A stretch of DNA of 64,000 nucleotides from Sphingosinithalassobacter sp. CS137 (GTDB taxonomy: Bacteria; Pseudomonadota; Alphaproteobacteria; Sphingomonadales; Sphingomonadaceae): NCBI RefSeq assembly GCF_014334115.1, contig NZ_CP060494.1, forward strand, positions 310,001 to 374,000. Reading direction: 5' to 3'. Both the position numbers and the translations under genes were made by a program. This document shows positions 15,778 through 24,503 of the stretch, one piece after another (the stretch's first letter is position 1; every line of letters begins with the position of its first letter). The notes under the pieces were generated by a model. It saw only the letters and a list, made by a program, of their open reading frames with translations. It did no database searches and was not told where the DNA came from.

Positions 15778-17037
15778 ATGAGCGCACCGGTGCGGAACAG
15801 GGGCCGTCGGTACGGAGGGGGGCGTTCGGGCGCATGGCCGGGCGGCTGGTTGCTGGTGCCCTTCGCTCCCGTCTTCCGCAGGATGCTCGACCAGCTCGAT
15901 GCGCGCATGGAATCGGGAGCGCTTCAACTCACCCTTCCCGACGGGAGCGGGCGAATGCTGGGTGGCCGTGCGCAGGGGCCCGCAGCGGTCGTCGAGCTGC
16001 GCAGCTGGCGCGCGCTGCTGCGGCTGGCGCTCGACGGATCGAGCGGCTGGTACGAAGCCTGGGCGGCGGGCGAATGGGCGAGCCCCGATCCCGTGCAGCT
16101 CTTCGCGCTGTTCAGCGCCAACCGCCGCACGCTGGCGCGGCAGGCGCGGGCGAGCGGGCCCGCGCGGCTCGCCAAGCGCGCCGCGCATTGGCTGCGCCGC
16201 AACAGCCGGATCGGGGCGCGTCGGAACATCGAATATCATTACGACCTGGGCAACGACTTCTACGAGGCGTGGCTCGATCCGGGCATGACCTATTCGAGCG
16301 GGCTCCATGCCGCTCCCGGCCAGTCGCTCGAGGAGGCGCAGGCAGCGAAGCTGGAGGCGATGCTGGCGCGGACCGGGACGGCGCCGGGCGACACGATCCT
16401 GGAAATCGGCTGCGGCTGGGGATCGTTCGCGGAAACCGCTGCGCGGGCGGGGCGCAAGGTGCACGCCATCACGCTTTCCAGCGAGCAGAAGCGCTTTGCC
16501 GAAGCGCGTATGGCGCGGCAGGGGCTGGATGGCGTCACCATTTCCCTTACCGACTATCGCGAAGTCGACGACCGCTTCGACGCGGTCGCGAGCATCGAGA
16601 TGGTCGAAGCGGTCGGCGAGGAATATTGGAGCGCCTATCTGAGTGCCGTCGCGCGCGCGCTGAAGCCGGGCGGCAGGGCGGCGATCCAGTATATCAGCTT
16701 CGACGATGCGCTGTTCGCCGGCTATGCCCGCAACGTCGACTTCATCCAGACCTATATCTTTCCGGGCGGGTTGCTGATCCACGAAAGCCGCTTCAGGGCA
16801 ATCGCCGAGCGCTGCGGCTTGCGCTGGGAGGATCGGGTGTCGTTCGGCGCAAGCTATGCCGAGACGCTGCGGCAGTGGCGGGCGAATTTCGACGCCGCAG
16901 TGGCGGCGGGCCGGCTTCCGACGGAATTCGACAGCGGGTTCATTGCCTTGTGGCGCTATTATCTGATGTATTGCGAGGGCGGATTTCGCGGCGGGAGTAC
17001 CGATGTCGCGCAAGTCACGCTGATAAAGGAGAGATGA
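15778..17037 (+). CDS. Cyclopropane-fatty-acyl-phospholipid synthase family protein (419 aa)
   Basis: S-adenosylmethionine-dependent methyltransferase that adds a methylene bridge to unsaturated acyl chains of membrane phospholipids. The N-terminal lipid-binding part has YEAWAAGEWASPDPVQLFALF. The catalytic part has NIEYHYDLGNDFYEAWLDPGMTYSSG and the SAM motif ILEIGCGWGSFAETAA, followed by SIEMVEAVGEEYW and the late FPGGLLIHESRF. The ATG at 15778 gives a basic, Gly/Arg-rich N-terminus; an earlier in-frame TTG at 15727 is less likely. Its TGA overlaps the next start by one base. Confidence 0.9.
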   Translation: MSAPVRNRGRRYGGGRSGAWPGGWLLVPFAPVFRRMLDQLDARMESGALQLTLPDGSGRMLGGRAQGPAAVVELRSWRALLRLALDGSSGWYEAWAAGEWASPDPVQLFALFSANRRTLARQARASGPARLAKRAAHWLRRNSRIGARRNIEYHYDLGNDFYEAWLDPGMTYSSGLHAAPGQSLEEAQAAKLEAMLARTGTAPGDTILEIGCGWGSFAETAARAGRKVHAITLSSEQKRFAEARMARQGLDGVTISLTDYREVDDRFDAVASIEMVEAVGEEYWSAYLSAVARALKPGGRAAIQYISFDDALFAGYARNVDFIQTYIFPGGLLIHESRFRAIAERCGLRWEDRVSFGASYAETLRQWRANFDAAVAAGRLPTEFDSGFIALWRYYLMYCEGGFRGGSTDVAQVTLIKER

Positions 17038-18209
17038 TGCGGACGTTTCTGATGCTGTCGGCGCTGGCGCTGGCAACCCCGCTGGCGGCACAGGACGCGC
17101 CGGTCACCGCCGTGCCGCAGAGCGAAGCCGAGCAGAGCCGGCTGCGCCAGGTGGGCGCCGAGGTGCTGTTCTGGTCGCAGGAGCAGCGCGACGCGAACTT
17201 TCCGAACATGGAGAAGGTGTTTCCGGTGCATGTCGTCGAGGCGTCGGCGACGCCCCGGCCGCTGCCGCCGGGTGCGCCGCTGCCGATCGACGCCGCCGCG
17301 CTCGACGCGTTCATCGCCGAGCAGAATATCGCGGGGCTGATCGTGGTGCAGGACGGCAAGGTCCGGCTCGAGCGCTATGCGCGCGGCTATGGTCCCGAGG
17401 GGCGCTGGACGAGCTTCTCGGTCGCGAAATCTTTCACCTCGACGCTGCTGGGGGCGGCGATCGCCGACGGTTATATCGACTCGGTCGACGAGCCGGTGAC
17501 CAAATATATCCCGGAGCTGGCCGGCAGCGCCTATGACGGGGTGAGCATCGCGCAGCTGCTGACGATGACCTCGGGGGCGCGGTGGAACGAGGACTATACG
17601 GACCCGAATTCGGACGTCGCGCGCATGTTCCTCGAGCCGGTGCCAGCGGGGGAAGACCCGACCGTCTATTTCATGCGCCGGCTGGAGCGCGAAGCCGAGC
17701 CAGGCAGCAAATGGGTGTACAAGACCGGCGAGACGAATCTGATCGGCGTGCTGGTGCGCAACGCCACCGGCAAGAGCCTGGCGGAGTATCTGAGCGAGAA
17801 GGTCTGGCAGCCCTATGGCATGGAGACCGACGCGGTGTGGATGGTCGATCCGTCAGGCAACGAGGTGAGCGGCTGCTGCCTTTCGGTGAGCCTGCGCGAC
17901 TATGCCCGCTTCGGCCAGTTCATCCTGGAAGGCGCGCCGGGAGCAGTGCCCGATGGATGGGTGGCCGATGCGACTCGGGCGCACGCGACGGTGCGGCCCG
18001 GCGGCTTCGGCTATGGCTATCAATGGTGGACCTATCCCGAAGGCCGCTATGGCGCGCAGGGGATCTTCGGCCAGACCATCACGATCGACGCCGAGAGCCG
18101 CACGGTAGTGGCGATCTCCGGCGCATGGCCGCGCGCGAGCGATCCGGCGCTGTGGGCGGAGCGGGCGGCGTTCGTCGACCGGCTGATCGACGCGGCCGAC
18201 GCCGAGTGA
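17037..18209 (+). CDS. Secreted serine hydrolase, beta-lactamase (class C-like) fold (390 aa)
   Basis: A signal peptide of about 19 residues (LSALALATPLAAQ) precedes a serine beta-lactamase-like domain with the SxxK motif SVAK (Ser128, Lys131). The YxN-region counterpart is probably within YKTGETN, and FGQTITIDAESRTVVAISG lies near the C-terminus. It resembles the esterase / 6-aminohexanoate-oligomer-hydrolase branch more than true AmpC. ATG 17037 (AGGAG 5 bases upstream) is chosen over the adjacent ATG 17034, whose spacing is too short. It overlaps the cyclopropane-synthase stop by one base. Substrate unknown. Confidence 0.85.
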   Translation: MRTFLMLSALALATPLAAQDAPVTAVPQSEAEQSRLRQVGAEVLFWSQEQRDANFPNMEKVFPVHVVEASATPRPLPPGAPLPIDAAALDAFIAEQNIAGLIVVQDGKVRLERYARGYGPEGRWTSFSVAKSFTSTLLGAAIADGYIDSVDEPVTKYIPELAGSAYDGVSIAQLLTMTSGARWNEDYTDPNSDVARMFLEPVPAGEDPTVYFMRRLEREAEPGSKWVYKTGETNLIGVLVRNATGKSLAEYLSEKVWQPYGMETDAVWMVDPSGNEVSGCCLSVSLRDYARFGQFILEGAPGAVPDGWVADATRAHATVRPGGFGYGYQWWTYPEGRYGAQGIFGQTITIDAESRTVVAISGAWPRASDPALWAERAAFVDRLIDAADAE

Positions 18210-18225
18210 TCGCCGCCGCTCGGGC

Positions 18226-18939
18226 TTAGTCTACTCGCTCGAAATGCCCGACTTCGAAGCCGTTCACGGCCAGCGCGAGAATGCGCTCCGCCACGGCTTC
18301 GGGGGGCTTGAGGCTCTGGGGATCCTCGCCGGGAAAGGCGCGCTCGCGCATCTTGGTGCGCGTTGCGCCCGGATCGACGATCGCGACCCGGATGCCGGTG
18401 ATGTGGCGCACTTCCTCGCCATAAGCGAGCAGCAGCGTTTCGAACGCGGCCTTCGACGCGCCATAGGCGGCCCAATAGGCGCGCGGATTGCGGCCGACGC
18501 TGGAGGTGAGGCCGATCACCCGCGCGCCGCCCTCCGCCTTGCGGAGCAGCGGATCGAACGACGTGAGCAGTGCCGCCTGGGCGCTGACGTTGAGCGTCAG
18601 CACCTGTGCGAACTCCTTCGAATCGATCGCCGGAACGGCCGCGAGCGAGCCGAGCATCGCGGCGTTGAGAACCAGGATATCGAGTGCGGGCCAGCGTTCG
18701 GCGACGGCAGCGGCGAGCCGCGCGATCGAATCCTTTTCGGTGAGGTCCATCGGAGCGATGGTGGCAGTGCCGCCCGCCTGATGGATCGCTTCCTCGACTT
18801 CCTCGAGCGCGCCCGCGGTGCGCGCAGTGAGGATCACATGGGCGCCCTGCGCCGCGAGTGCCTTGGCAGTGGCGGCGCCGATGCCGCGGCTGGCGCCGGT
18901 GACGAGCGCGACCTTACCGGAGAGTGACGTTTCGGACAT
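18226..18939 (-). CDS. Short-chain dehydrogenase/reductase (237 aa)
   Basis: Classical SDR fold: cofactor motif TGASRGIG (about 14-21), NAA (about 93-95) and the catalytic Ser...YGASK (YxxxK around 160). The Arg in LTARTAG after beta-2 favours NADPH. In some families FVGH/PGATRTKM-type segments after the catalytic Tyr mark oxidoreductases of fatty or quinone substrates, but no substrate can be named. It begins at ATG 18939, 19 bases downstream of the purF stop on the same strand, and converges with the beta-lactamase-fold gene across a 16-base gap. Confidence 0.88.
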   Translation of the reverse strand: MSETSLSGKVALVTGASRGIGAATAKALAAQGAHVILTARTAGALEEVEEAIHQAGGTATIAPMDLTEKDSIARLAAAVAERWPALDILVLNAAMLGSLAAVPAIDSKEFAQVLTLNVSAQAALLTSFDPLLRKAEGGARVIGLTSSVGRNPRAYWAAYGASKAAFETLLLAYGEEVRHITGIRVAIVDPGATRTKMRERAFPGEDPQSLKPPEAVAERILALAVNGFEVGHFERVD

Positions 18940-18958
18940 GCGCGCCGCCTAGGGGCTG

Positions 18959-20413
18959 TCAGGCGACCGGGTCAAGCAGGCCGAACTGCCCGTTGGTCTC
19001 GCGCTCGTCCTGATCGGTGAGCGACGTGGGATAATCGCCGGAGAAACAGGCGTCGCAATAGCTGGGGCGGAAGGCCGAGCGGCTCTTCTCGCCAAGCGCC
19101 TTGTAGAGCCCCTCGATCGAGACGAAGGCGAGGCTGTCCGCCTTGATGTGGCCGGTCATTTCGGCGAGGTCCATCTGCGCCGCCAGCAGCTTCGAGCGCT
19201 CGGGCGTGTCGACGCCGTAGAAACAGGGATGTTTGGTCGGCGGGCTGGCGATCCGCATATGCACTTCGCTGGCGCCGGCATCGCGCATCATCTGCACGAT
19301 CTTTGACGAGGTGGTGCCGCGCACGATCGAATCGTCGATCAGCACGATGCGCTTTCCGGCCACGACCTCTCGGTTGGCGTTGTGCTTGAGCTTGACTCCG
19401 AGATGGCGGACCGCGTCGGTCGGCTGGATGAAGGTGCGGCCCATGTAATGCGAGCGGATGATCCCCAGCTCGAACGGGATGCCCGACTGATGCGCATAGC
19501 CGATCGCCGCCGGAACGCCCGAATCGGGGACCGGGATCACGATGTCGGCCTCGACCGGGGCCTCGATCGCGAGCTGGGCGCCGATCGCCTTGCGGACCGA
19601 ATAGACCGATTGCTCCGCGGCGAGCGAATCGGGCCGCGAGAAATAGACATATTCGAAGATGCACGGACGCGGCGCATGGGGCGGCAGCGGGCGATGCGAC
19701 GTCACTTCGGTGCCGCGGACTTCGATGAGCTCGCCCGGATCGACGATCCGCTCGAACTCGGCGCCGACCACGTCGAGCGCGACGGTTTCCGATGCGAAGA
19801 TCACCGCGTCGCCGCGGCGACCCATCACCAGCGGGCGGATGCCGAGCGGGTCGCGGCAGGCGATCATGCCCTCGGGCGTCATGATGATCAGCGAATAGGC
19901 GCCCTCGACCTGCTTGAGCGCATCGACGATCTTGTCGAGCAGCGTGCGATAGCCCGAAGTGGCGACCAGATGGATGATGACTTCGGTGTCGGAGGTCGAC
20001 TGGAAGATCGAGCCGCGCGAGATGAGCTCGGCACGCAGCCGCATGGCATTCGAGATGTTGCCGTTGTGCGCGACGGCGAAGCCGCCGCTCGCCAGCTCGG
20101 CATAGAGCGGCTGGACGTTGCGCAGCGACGTCTCGCCCGTGGTAGAGTAGCGGACATGGCCGCAGGCAACGGTGCCGGGGAGGCGGCGGATCACTTCCTC
20201 GTCGTTGAACGTCTCGCCGACCAGCCCCATCGCGTGGCGCGTGTGGAAGCCGTAGGAATCGTGGCTGGTGATGCCCCCGGCCTCCTGGCCGCGGTGCTGG
20301 AGTGCGTGCAGGCCGAGCGCAGTGAGCGCGGCCGCACCCTCGGCTCCTGAAACGCCAAAGACGCCGCATTCCTCACGCAGCTTGTCATCATCGAACGGAT
20401 TGGTGGTCAGCAT
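18959..20413 (-). CDS. purF: Amidophosphoribosyltransferase PurF (484 aa)
   Basis: First committed enzyme of purine synthesis: makes 5-phosphoribosylamine from PRPP and glutamine. A propeptide of 15 residues precedes Cys16, the glutaminase nucleophile (EEC|GVFG). The glutaminase Ntn domain has [17 protein letters not shown] and GEVRG-like stretches. The C-terminal PRTase domain has the loop [12 protein letters not shown]. Late cysteines in [12 protein letters not shown] and CFYGVD fit the iron-sulfur-containing Bacillus-type PurF. ATG 20413 has a GAGGG Shine-Dalgarno; longer upstream in-frame sequence is antisense to hisI and was rejected. Confidence 0.97.
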   Translation of the reverse strand: MLTTNPFDDDKLREECGVFGVSGAEGAAALTALGLHALQHRGQEAGGITSHDSYGFHTRHAMGLVGETFNDEEVIRRLPGTVACGHVRYSTTGETSLRNVQPLYAELASGGFAVAHNGNISNAMRLRAELISRGSIFQSTSDTEVIIHLVATSGYRTLLDKIVDALKQVEGAYSLIIMTPEGMIACRDPLGIRPLVMGRRGDAVIFASETVALDVVGAEFERIVDPGELIEVRGTEVTSHRPLPPHAPRPCIFEYVYFSRPDSLAAEQSVYSVRKAIGAQLAIEAPVEADIVIPVPDSGVPAAIGYAHQSGIPFELGIIRSHYMGRTFIQPTDAVRHLGVKLKHNANREVVAGKRIVLIDDSIVRGTTSSKIVQMMRDAGASEVHMRIASPPTKHPCFYGVDTPERSKLLAAQMDLAEMTGHIKADSLAFVSIEGLYKALGEKSRSAFRPSYCDACFSGDYPTSLTDQDERETNGQFGLLDPVA

Positions 20414-20539
20414 CGGCCCTCGGGGGAGATGGTGTCGCGCGGCATATAGGGATCGCGGACGCGTTTGTCGCCCTTTTGTCACACTCGTTTGAACTCGGGG
20501 TGAATTCAGGAGTTTTCCGCAGGGAAAGGAGGGTTTCCC

Positions 20540-20788
20540 ATGGCCAAGGACCACGGCAGCCAGATCAAGAACGACGACACCTACGAGGCGCTGCGCGACA
20601 AGGGCGCCTCGAAGGAGAAGGCGGCGCGAATCGCCAACGCGCAAGCCAACGACTCGATCAGCCAGCGCAAGGGCACGCTCGACGAGCGCAGCAAGGACGA
20701 GCTGTACGACGAGGCGAAGGAGATCGGCATCGAGGGCCGTTCCAAGATGGACAAGGGCGAATTGATCGACGCGATCCGCAACCATTGA
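20540..20788 (+). CDS. DUF7218-like protein with Rho N-terminal (SAP-like) helical motif (82 aa)
   Basis: The N-terminus [19 protein letters not shown], a charged middle with [10 protein letters not shown], and the C-terminal [16 protein letters not shown]...ELIDAIRNH match small proteins annotated as Rho termination factor N-terminal or DUF7218. The last module is a SAP/Rho-N helix-turn-helix that binds nucleic acid in related families. The same module ends the protein at 32641-33228. A strong Shine-Dalgarno (AAGGAGGG) lies 7 bases before the ATG. It reads divergently from purF with a 126-base gap holding both promoters. Role unproven; a nucleoid- or RNA-associated protein is an inference. 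Confidence 0.85.
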   Translation: MAKDHGSQIKNDDTYEALRDKGASKEKAARIANAQANDSISQRKGTLDERSKDELYDEAKEIGIEGRSKMDKGELIDAIRNH

Positions 20789-20831
20789 GCGCGGCATTGA
20801 GCGTGGCGCCGGATCGCGTAGAGACGGGCGC

Positions 20832-21194
20832 ATGGACGAGATGCGCGAGAAGGGCCTGGCCCTCGACCCGAAATGGAACGCCGAAGGTCTGATCACTGCG
20901 GTGGTGACCGATGCCGCGAGCGGCGCCGTGCTGATGCTGGCGCATATGGACGCAGAGGCGCTCGCGCGCACGGTGGAGACCGGCGAGGCGCATTTTTGGT
21001 CGCGCTCGCGCAAGCGGTTGTGGCGCAAGGGCGAAGAGTCGGGAAATGTGCTGCGCGTCCGCGAGGTGCGGATCGACTGTGACCAGGATGCCGTGTGGGT
21101 GATCGCCGACCCGGCGGGGCCGGCATGCCACACCGGCGCAGCGAGCTGCTTCTACCGCCGGATCGAAGGCGATCGGCTGGCGCGCATCGAATGA
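20832..21194 (+). CDS. hisI: Phosphoribosyl-AMP cyclohydrolase HisI (120 aa)
   Basis: Opens the purine ring of phosphoribosyl-AMP in the third step of histidine synthesis. Signature residues: Dxxx[40 protein letters not shown] (here [10 protein letters not shown]), and the metal-binding DCDQDAVW..., followed by [11 protein letters not shown], which carries the zinc-binding cysteines. The length (about 120) is right for the stand-alone enzyme. Its TGA overlaps the ATG of the downstream lipoprotein (ATGA). The other his genes are not in the window. Confidence 0.96.
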   Translation: MDEMREKGLALDPKWNAEGLITAVVTDAASGAVLMLAHMDAEALARTVETGEAHFWSRSRKRLWRKGEESGNVLRVREVRIDCDQDAVWVIADPAGPACHTGAASCFYRRIEGDRLARIE

Positions 21195-21694
21195 GGCGAA
21201 CCGCTGCCGCACTTTTTCTGCTCGCGGGCTGCTCGGACGGAACGGCACCGGGCGATCGCAATGCCGCCGCGCCGACAGCCGATCTGGAAACCGCCGCCAT
21301 CGAGCGCGGGCTGGTGCGCGATCCGGCCGAGACCGAGATAGCAGGCCTGTATGCGCGCGACGGCGACCGGCTGTGCATCGTCCCGGACGGCTATGGATAT
21401 CGCGTCGGCGCATATGTCGATTACGGCGACGGGATCGGCTGCAGCGGAAGCGGGCGCGTGAGCCGGGCAGGCGACACGATGCGAGTCGAGCTTGGCGAGG
21501 GATGCAGTTTCGACGCCGAATTCGACGGCGAGCGCATCCGCTTTCCCGGGCAAGTGCCCGGCGCCTGCGGCGAACGCTGCACCCAACGCGCATCCTTCGC
21601 CGGATTCGAAGCGACTCGGCTGAGCGAATCGGAAGCGGAGGCAGCGGCGCTGCGTGATCCGCGCGGGCGGCAGCTCTGCGCCTCGGAGGGTTGA
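21191..21694 (+). CDS. Putative lipoprotein, unknown function (167 aa)
   Basis: The protein begins with a short signal and lipobox (LLAG|C at about residue 13), then a linker rich in Ala, Gly and Pro and a mature domain with several cysteines ([35 protein letters not shown]) that could form disulfides in the periplasm. The family was not recognised. It overlaps the hisI stop by 4 bases and is probably co-translated with it, although no functional link is evident. Its stop codon lies inside the inverted repeat that appears to control the next gene. Confidence 0.75.
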   Translation: MRRTAAALFLLAGCSDGTAPGDRNAAAPTADLETAAIERGLVRDPAETEIAGLYARDGDRLCIVPDGYGYRVGAYVDYGDGIGCSGSGRVSRAGDTMRVELGEGCSFDAEFDGERIRFPGQVPGACGERCTQRASFAGFEATRLSESEAEAAALRDPRGRQLCASEG

Positions 21695-21706
21695 CGTTCA
21701 CGTAAA
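21691..21706. promoter_or_regulatory. LiuR-type inverted repeat, probable MerR autoregulatory operator
   Basis: TTGACGTTCACGTAAA is a 16-base imperfect palindrome of the form TTnACGT-N2-ACGTnAA, the published type for LiuR-like MerR regulators of branched-chain amino acid and fatty acid catabolism. It overlaps the stop codon of the upstream lipoprotein (21692-21694), lies 20 bases before the regulator's ATG, and its TTGACG can serve as a -35 element, as at other MerR sites. Confidence 0.65.
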
Positions 21707-21725
21707 GGTAAGCTAGTTACGCTCC

Positions 21726-22154
21726 ATGTCCGCCGCACCGGATCTTTCGGGCTATGCGCCCATTGAGCCGCGCACCGACCGCGAGCATTTCTCGATCTCG
21801 GACCTGTGCGCCGAGTTCGAGGTCACGGCGCGCGCGCTGCGCTTCTATGAGGACGAGGGGCTGATCGCGCCGGAGCGGCGCGGGACGACTCGCGTCTATT
21901 CGCATCGCGATCGCGCGCGGCTCGCCTGGATCCTTCGCGGCAAGCGCGTGGGTTTCAGCCTGGCCGAAATCCGCGAGATGATCGACCTGTACGACGTCGA
22001 CGACGACAGAAGCGTGCAGCGCCAGGTGACGCTCGAGCGTTGCCGTAACCGCATCGACTTGCTCGACCGGCAGAAGCAGGACATCGACGCAGCGATCGCC
22101 GAGCTGGCGGCGTTCGTCGATCTGCTGGAAAGCCAGCCCGACCCTAACGCCTGA
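21726..22154 (+). CDS. MerR-family transcriptional regulator, LiuR-like (142 aa)
   Basis: A winged-helix MerR DNA-binding domain spans about residues 20-90 ([45 protein letters not shown]...[18 protein letters not shown]). A dimerisation coiled coil follows ([24 protein letters not shown]). No metal-binding cysteines are present, which fits regulators of acyl-CoA catabolism rather than metal sensors. A palindromic site of the expected type lies just upstream and an acyl-CoA dehydrogenase gene follows 11 bases later, so it probably controls its own operon in response to an acyl-CoA; the effector is inference. Confidence 0.85.
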   Translation: MSAAPDLSGYAPIEPRTDREHFSISDLCAEFEVTARALRFYEDEGLIAPERRGTTRVYSHRDRARLAWILRGKRVGFSLAEIREMIDLYDVDDDRSVQRQVTLERCRNRIDLLDRQKQDIDAAIAELAAFVDLLESQPDPNA

Positions 22155-22165
22155 GGAACCATCAC

Positions 22166-23968
22166 ATGCCGCAATATACGCCGCCCGTGCGCGACACTCG
22201 CTTCATCCTAGACCGGGTGATCGGCCTCGATCGCTATGCGGAGCTGTCCGGCTTCGCCAACGCCAGCCCCGACATGGTTTCGGCGGTGCTCGACGAGGGC
22301 GGCAAATTCGTGGCCGAAGTGCTGTTCCCGCTCAACCAGTCCGGCGATCAAGAGGGCTGCACGCGCCATGACGACGGCAGCGTGACGACTCCCGAAGGCT
22401 TCAAGGAAGCCTATCGCCAGTTCGTCGAGAGCGGCTGGGGCACGCTTTCCGCACCGGCCGAGTTCGGCGGGCAGGAAATGCCGCACGTCGTTTCGACTGC
22501 GTTCCAGGAATATATGATCTCCGCCAACATGGCGTTCGCCATGTATCCGGGGCTGACGCACGGCGCGATCGCGGCGCTGCTCGCCAAGGGATCGCAGGAG
22601 CAGAAGGAGAAGTACGTCCCCAAGATGGTGTCGGGCGAATGGGGCGGCACGATGAACCTCACCGAGCCGCAGTGCGGCACCGACCTCGGCCTCATCAAGA
22701 CCAAGGCCGAGCCGCAGGGCGACGGCAGCTATTCGATCAGCGGCACCAAGATCTTCATCTCGTCGGGCGAGCACGACCTGACCGACAACATCATCCATCT
22801 GGTGCTGGCGAAAACGCCCGGCGCGCCGGACAGCACCAAGGGGATCTCGCTGTTCGTGGTGCCCAAGTTCCTGGTGAACGACGACGGATCGCTGGGCGAA
22901 CGCAATGCCGTCTCGTGCGGGTCGATCGAGCACAAGATGGGCATCCACGCCAATTCGACCTGCGTCCTCAACTATGACGGCGCCAAGGGCTGGCTCGTCG
23001 GCGAGGAGATGAAGGGTCTCGCGGCGATGTTCATCATGATGAACGCGGCGCGGCTCGGCGTGGGTCTGCAGGGACTCGGTATCGCCGAAGTCGCCTATCA
23101 GAACGCCGTCATCTATGCCGCCGATCGCCGGCAGGGGCGGGCGCTGACCGGGCCGAAGGAACCCGACGAAAAAGCCGATCCGCTGTTCGTCCATCCCGAC
23201 GTGCGCCGCATGCTGATGGAAGCCAAGGCACTGACCGAAGGGCTGCGGGCGCTGTGTCTGTGGGGCGGCCTTCAGGTCGATCTGGCACAGGAGGCGCAGG
23301 ACGAGGAGGCGCGGCAGCTTGCCGACGATCTGGTCGGGCTGCTGACCCCGGTCATCAAGGGCTATGGCACCGACATCGGCTATAAGGTCGCGACGGATGC
23401 GCAGCAGGTCTATGGCGGCCATGGCTACATCGCCGAATGGGGCATGGAGCAATATGTCCGCGATGCGCGGATCGCGATGATCTATGAAGGCACCAACGGC
23501 GTGCAGGCGATGGACCTCGTCGGCCGCAAGCTGGCGCTGAACGGCGGCCGCGCCGTGCAGGCCTTCTTCAAGGTAGTGACCGACGAAGTCGCGGCGGCGA
23601 AGGAGATGGCCGAGCTGAAGGACTTTGCCGAGCGGCTCGAGAAGGCGCTGGGCGACCTGCAGGGCGCCACCATGTGGCTGGCCTCGAACGGCTTCCAGAA
23701 CCCCAATCACGTGGGTGCCGGCGCCTATCCCTATATGAACCTGATGGGGACGGTCGCGCTGGGGCTGATGTGGCTGCGCATGGCGAAGGCGGCGACCGAG
23801 CAGCTGTCGCAGGGCGCCGAGGACGCCAAGTTCCTCGAGGCCAAGCAGATCACCGCGCGCTTCTTCGCCGAGCGCATTCTGCCGCAGTCCGAAGGGCTGC
23901 GCCGCCAGGTGGAGAGCGGCAGCGACGCAGTGATGGCGCTTGATGCGGAGATGTTCGCCGCGGCGTGA
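22166..23968 (+). CDS. Acyl-CoA dehydrogenase with extended C-terminal domain (600 aa)
   Basis: FAD-dependent enzyme of acyl-CoA beta-oxidation. The N-terminal domain starts [14 protein letters not shown] as in the long (about 600-residue) bacterial ACAD group. The middle domain has [19 protein letters not shown] and [14 protein letters not shown]. The C-terminal FAD domain has [38 protein letters not shown], where the Glu of YEGTNG is the probable base, followed by an ACDH_C-type tail of about 130 residues. It is preceded by GAGGAA and sits 11 bases after the MerR gene, so the two are probably co-transcribed. Confidence 0.93.
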   Translation: MPQYTPPVRDTRFILDRVIGLDRYAELSGFANASPDMVSAVLDEGGKFVAEVLFPLNQSGDQEGCTRHDDGSVTTPEGFKEAYRQFVESGWGTLSAPAEFGGQEMPHVVSTAFQEYMISANMAFAMYPGLTHGAIAALLAKGSQEQKEKYVPKMVSGEWGGTMNLTEPQCGTDLGLIKTKAEPQGDGSYSISGTKIFISSGEHDLTDNIIHLVLAKTPGAPDSTKGISLFVVPKFLVNDDGSLGERNAVSCGSIEHKMGIHANSTCVLNYDGAKGWLVGEEMKGLAAMFIMMNAARLGVGLQGLGIAEVAYQNAVIYAADRRQGRALTGPKEPDEKADPLFVHPDVRRMLMEAKALTEGLRALCLWGGLQVDLAQEAQDEEARQLADDLVGLLTPVIKGYGTDIGYKVATDAQQVYGGHGYIAEWGMEQYVRDARIAMIYEGTNGVQAMDLVGRKLALNGGRAVQAFFKVVTDEVAAAKEMAELKDFAERLEKALGDLQGATMWLASNGFQNPNHVGAGAYPYMNLMGTVALGLMWLRMAKAATEQLSQGAEDAKFLEAKQITARFFAERILPQSEGLRRQVESGSDAVMALDAEMFAAA

Positions 23969-24020
23969 GCCGGTACGGTTTTGCTTGAGATGAAGCGGCG
24001 GCGGCGGCCATAAGCATGGC

Positions 24021-24503
24021 ATGACGCTGCCGCTCGTCCCGCTGGAACCGCTCGAGCGCGGCTATCTTACAGTTCTGCGCGTGCGCGCCGCGATCGGGGC
24101 GCTGATCCTGCTCGTCGCCGCCGCACTCGGCGACGTGCTGTTGCTTCCCGAGCTGGGGCTTGCGCACGGCTGGATCATCGCGCCGGCGGCAGCGGTCGCC
24201 GTGTGGACCACCATAATCGCGCCGCCGCGCAGATGGCGCCGCTGGGGCTATGCCTTCACCGGGCGCGAGCTGCATGTAGCGCGCGGCTGGCTGTTTCGCG
24301 CCCACACCATCGTTCCGGTCGTGCGGGTTCAGCATATCGATGTGGCGCAGGGCCCGATCGAGCGCAGCTGCGGCGTGGCGACGCTGATACTGCACACGGC
24401 CGGGACCGATGCCGCCACCGTGGCGCTTCCGGGCATCACGCGCGCTGGGGCCGAGGAGATCCGCGACGCGATCCGCGCCCAGCTGACGGAACGGCCCTGG
24501 TGA
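24021..24503 (+). CDS. Bacterial PH-domain membrane protein, YdbS-like (160 aa)
   Basis: Two hydrophobic spans (about 26-46 and 48-62) precede a bPH_2/DUF304 domain with the typical RWGYAFTGRELHVARGWLFRAHTIVPVVRVQHIDVAQGPIER pattern, where a strand with R-Q-H is followed by the Q-G-P turn. It is the smaller partner of a two-gene pair: its TGA overlaps the start of the YdbT-like gene (GTGA). In other bacteria the pair sits in the membrane; the ligand of these PH domains is not established. The start ATG 24021 gives the expected short cytoplasmic N-terminus. Confidence 0.88.
   Translation: MTLPLVPLEPLERGYLTVLRVRAAIGALILLVAAALGDVLLLPELGLAHGWIIAPAAAVAVWTTIIAPPRRWRRWGYAFTGRELHVARGWLFRAHTIVPVVRVQHIDVAQGPIERSCGVATLILHTAGTDAATVALPGITRAGAEEIRDAIRAQLTERPW

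Noticed and set aside
20493-20518. Possible general-stress (EcfG-type) promoter, TGAAC-N16-AGTT, before the DUF7218-like gene
   Set aside because: Two mismatches to GGAAC/CGTT; not enough to report as a site.
20414-21133. In-frame extension upstream of PurF
   Set aside because: It runs antisense through hisI and the DUF7218-like gene; the PurF propeptide and Cys16 fix the start at 20413.
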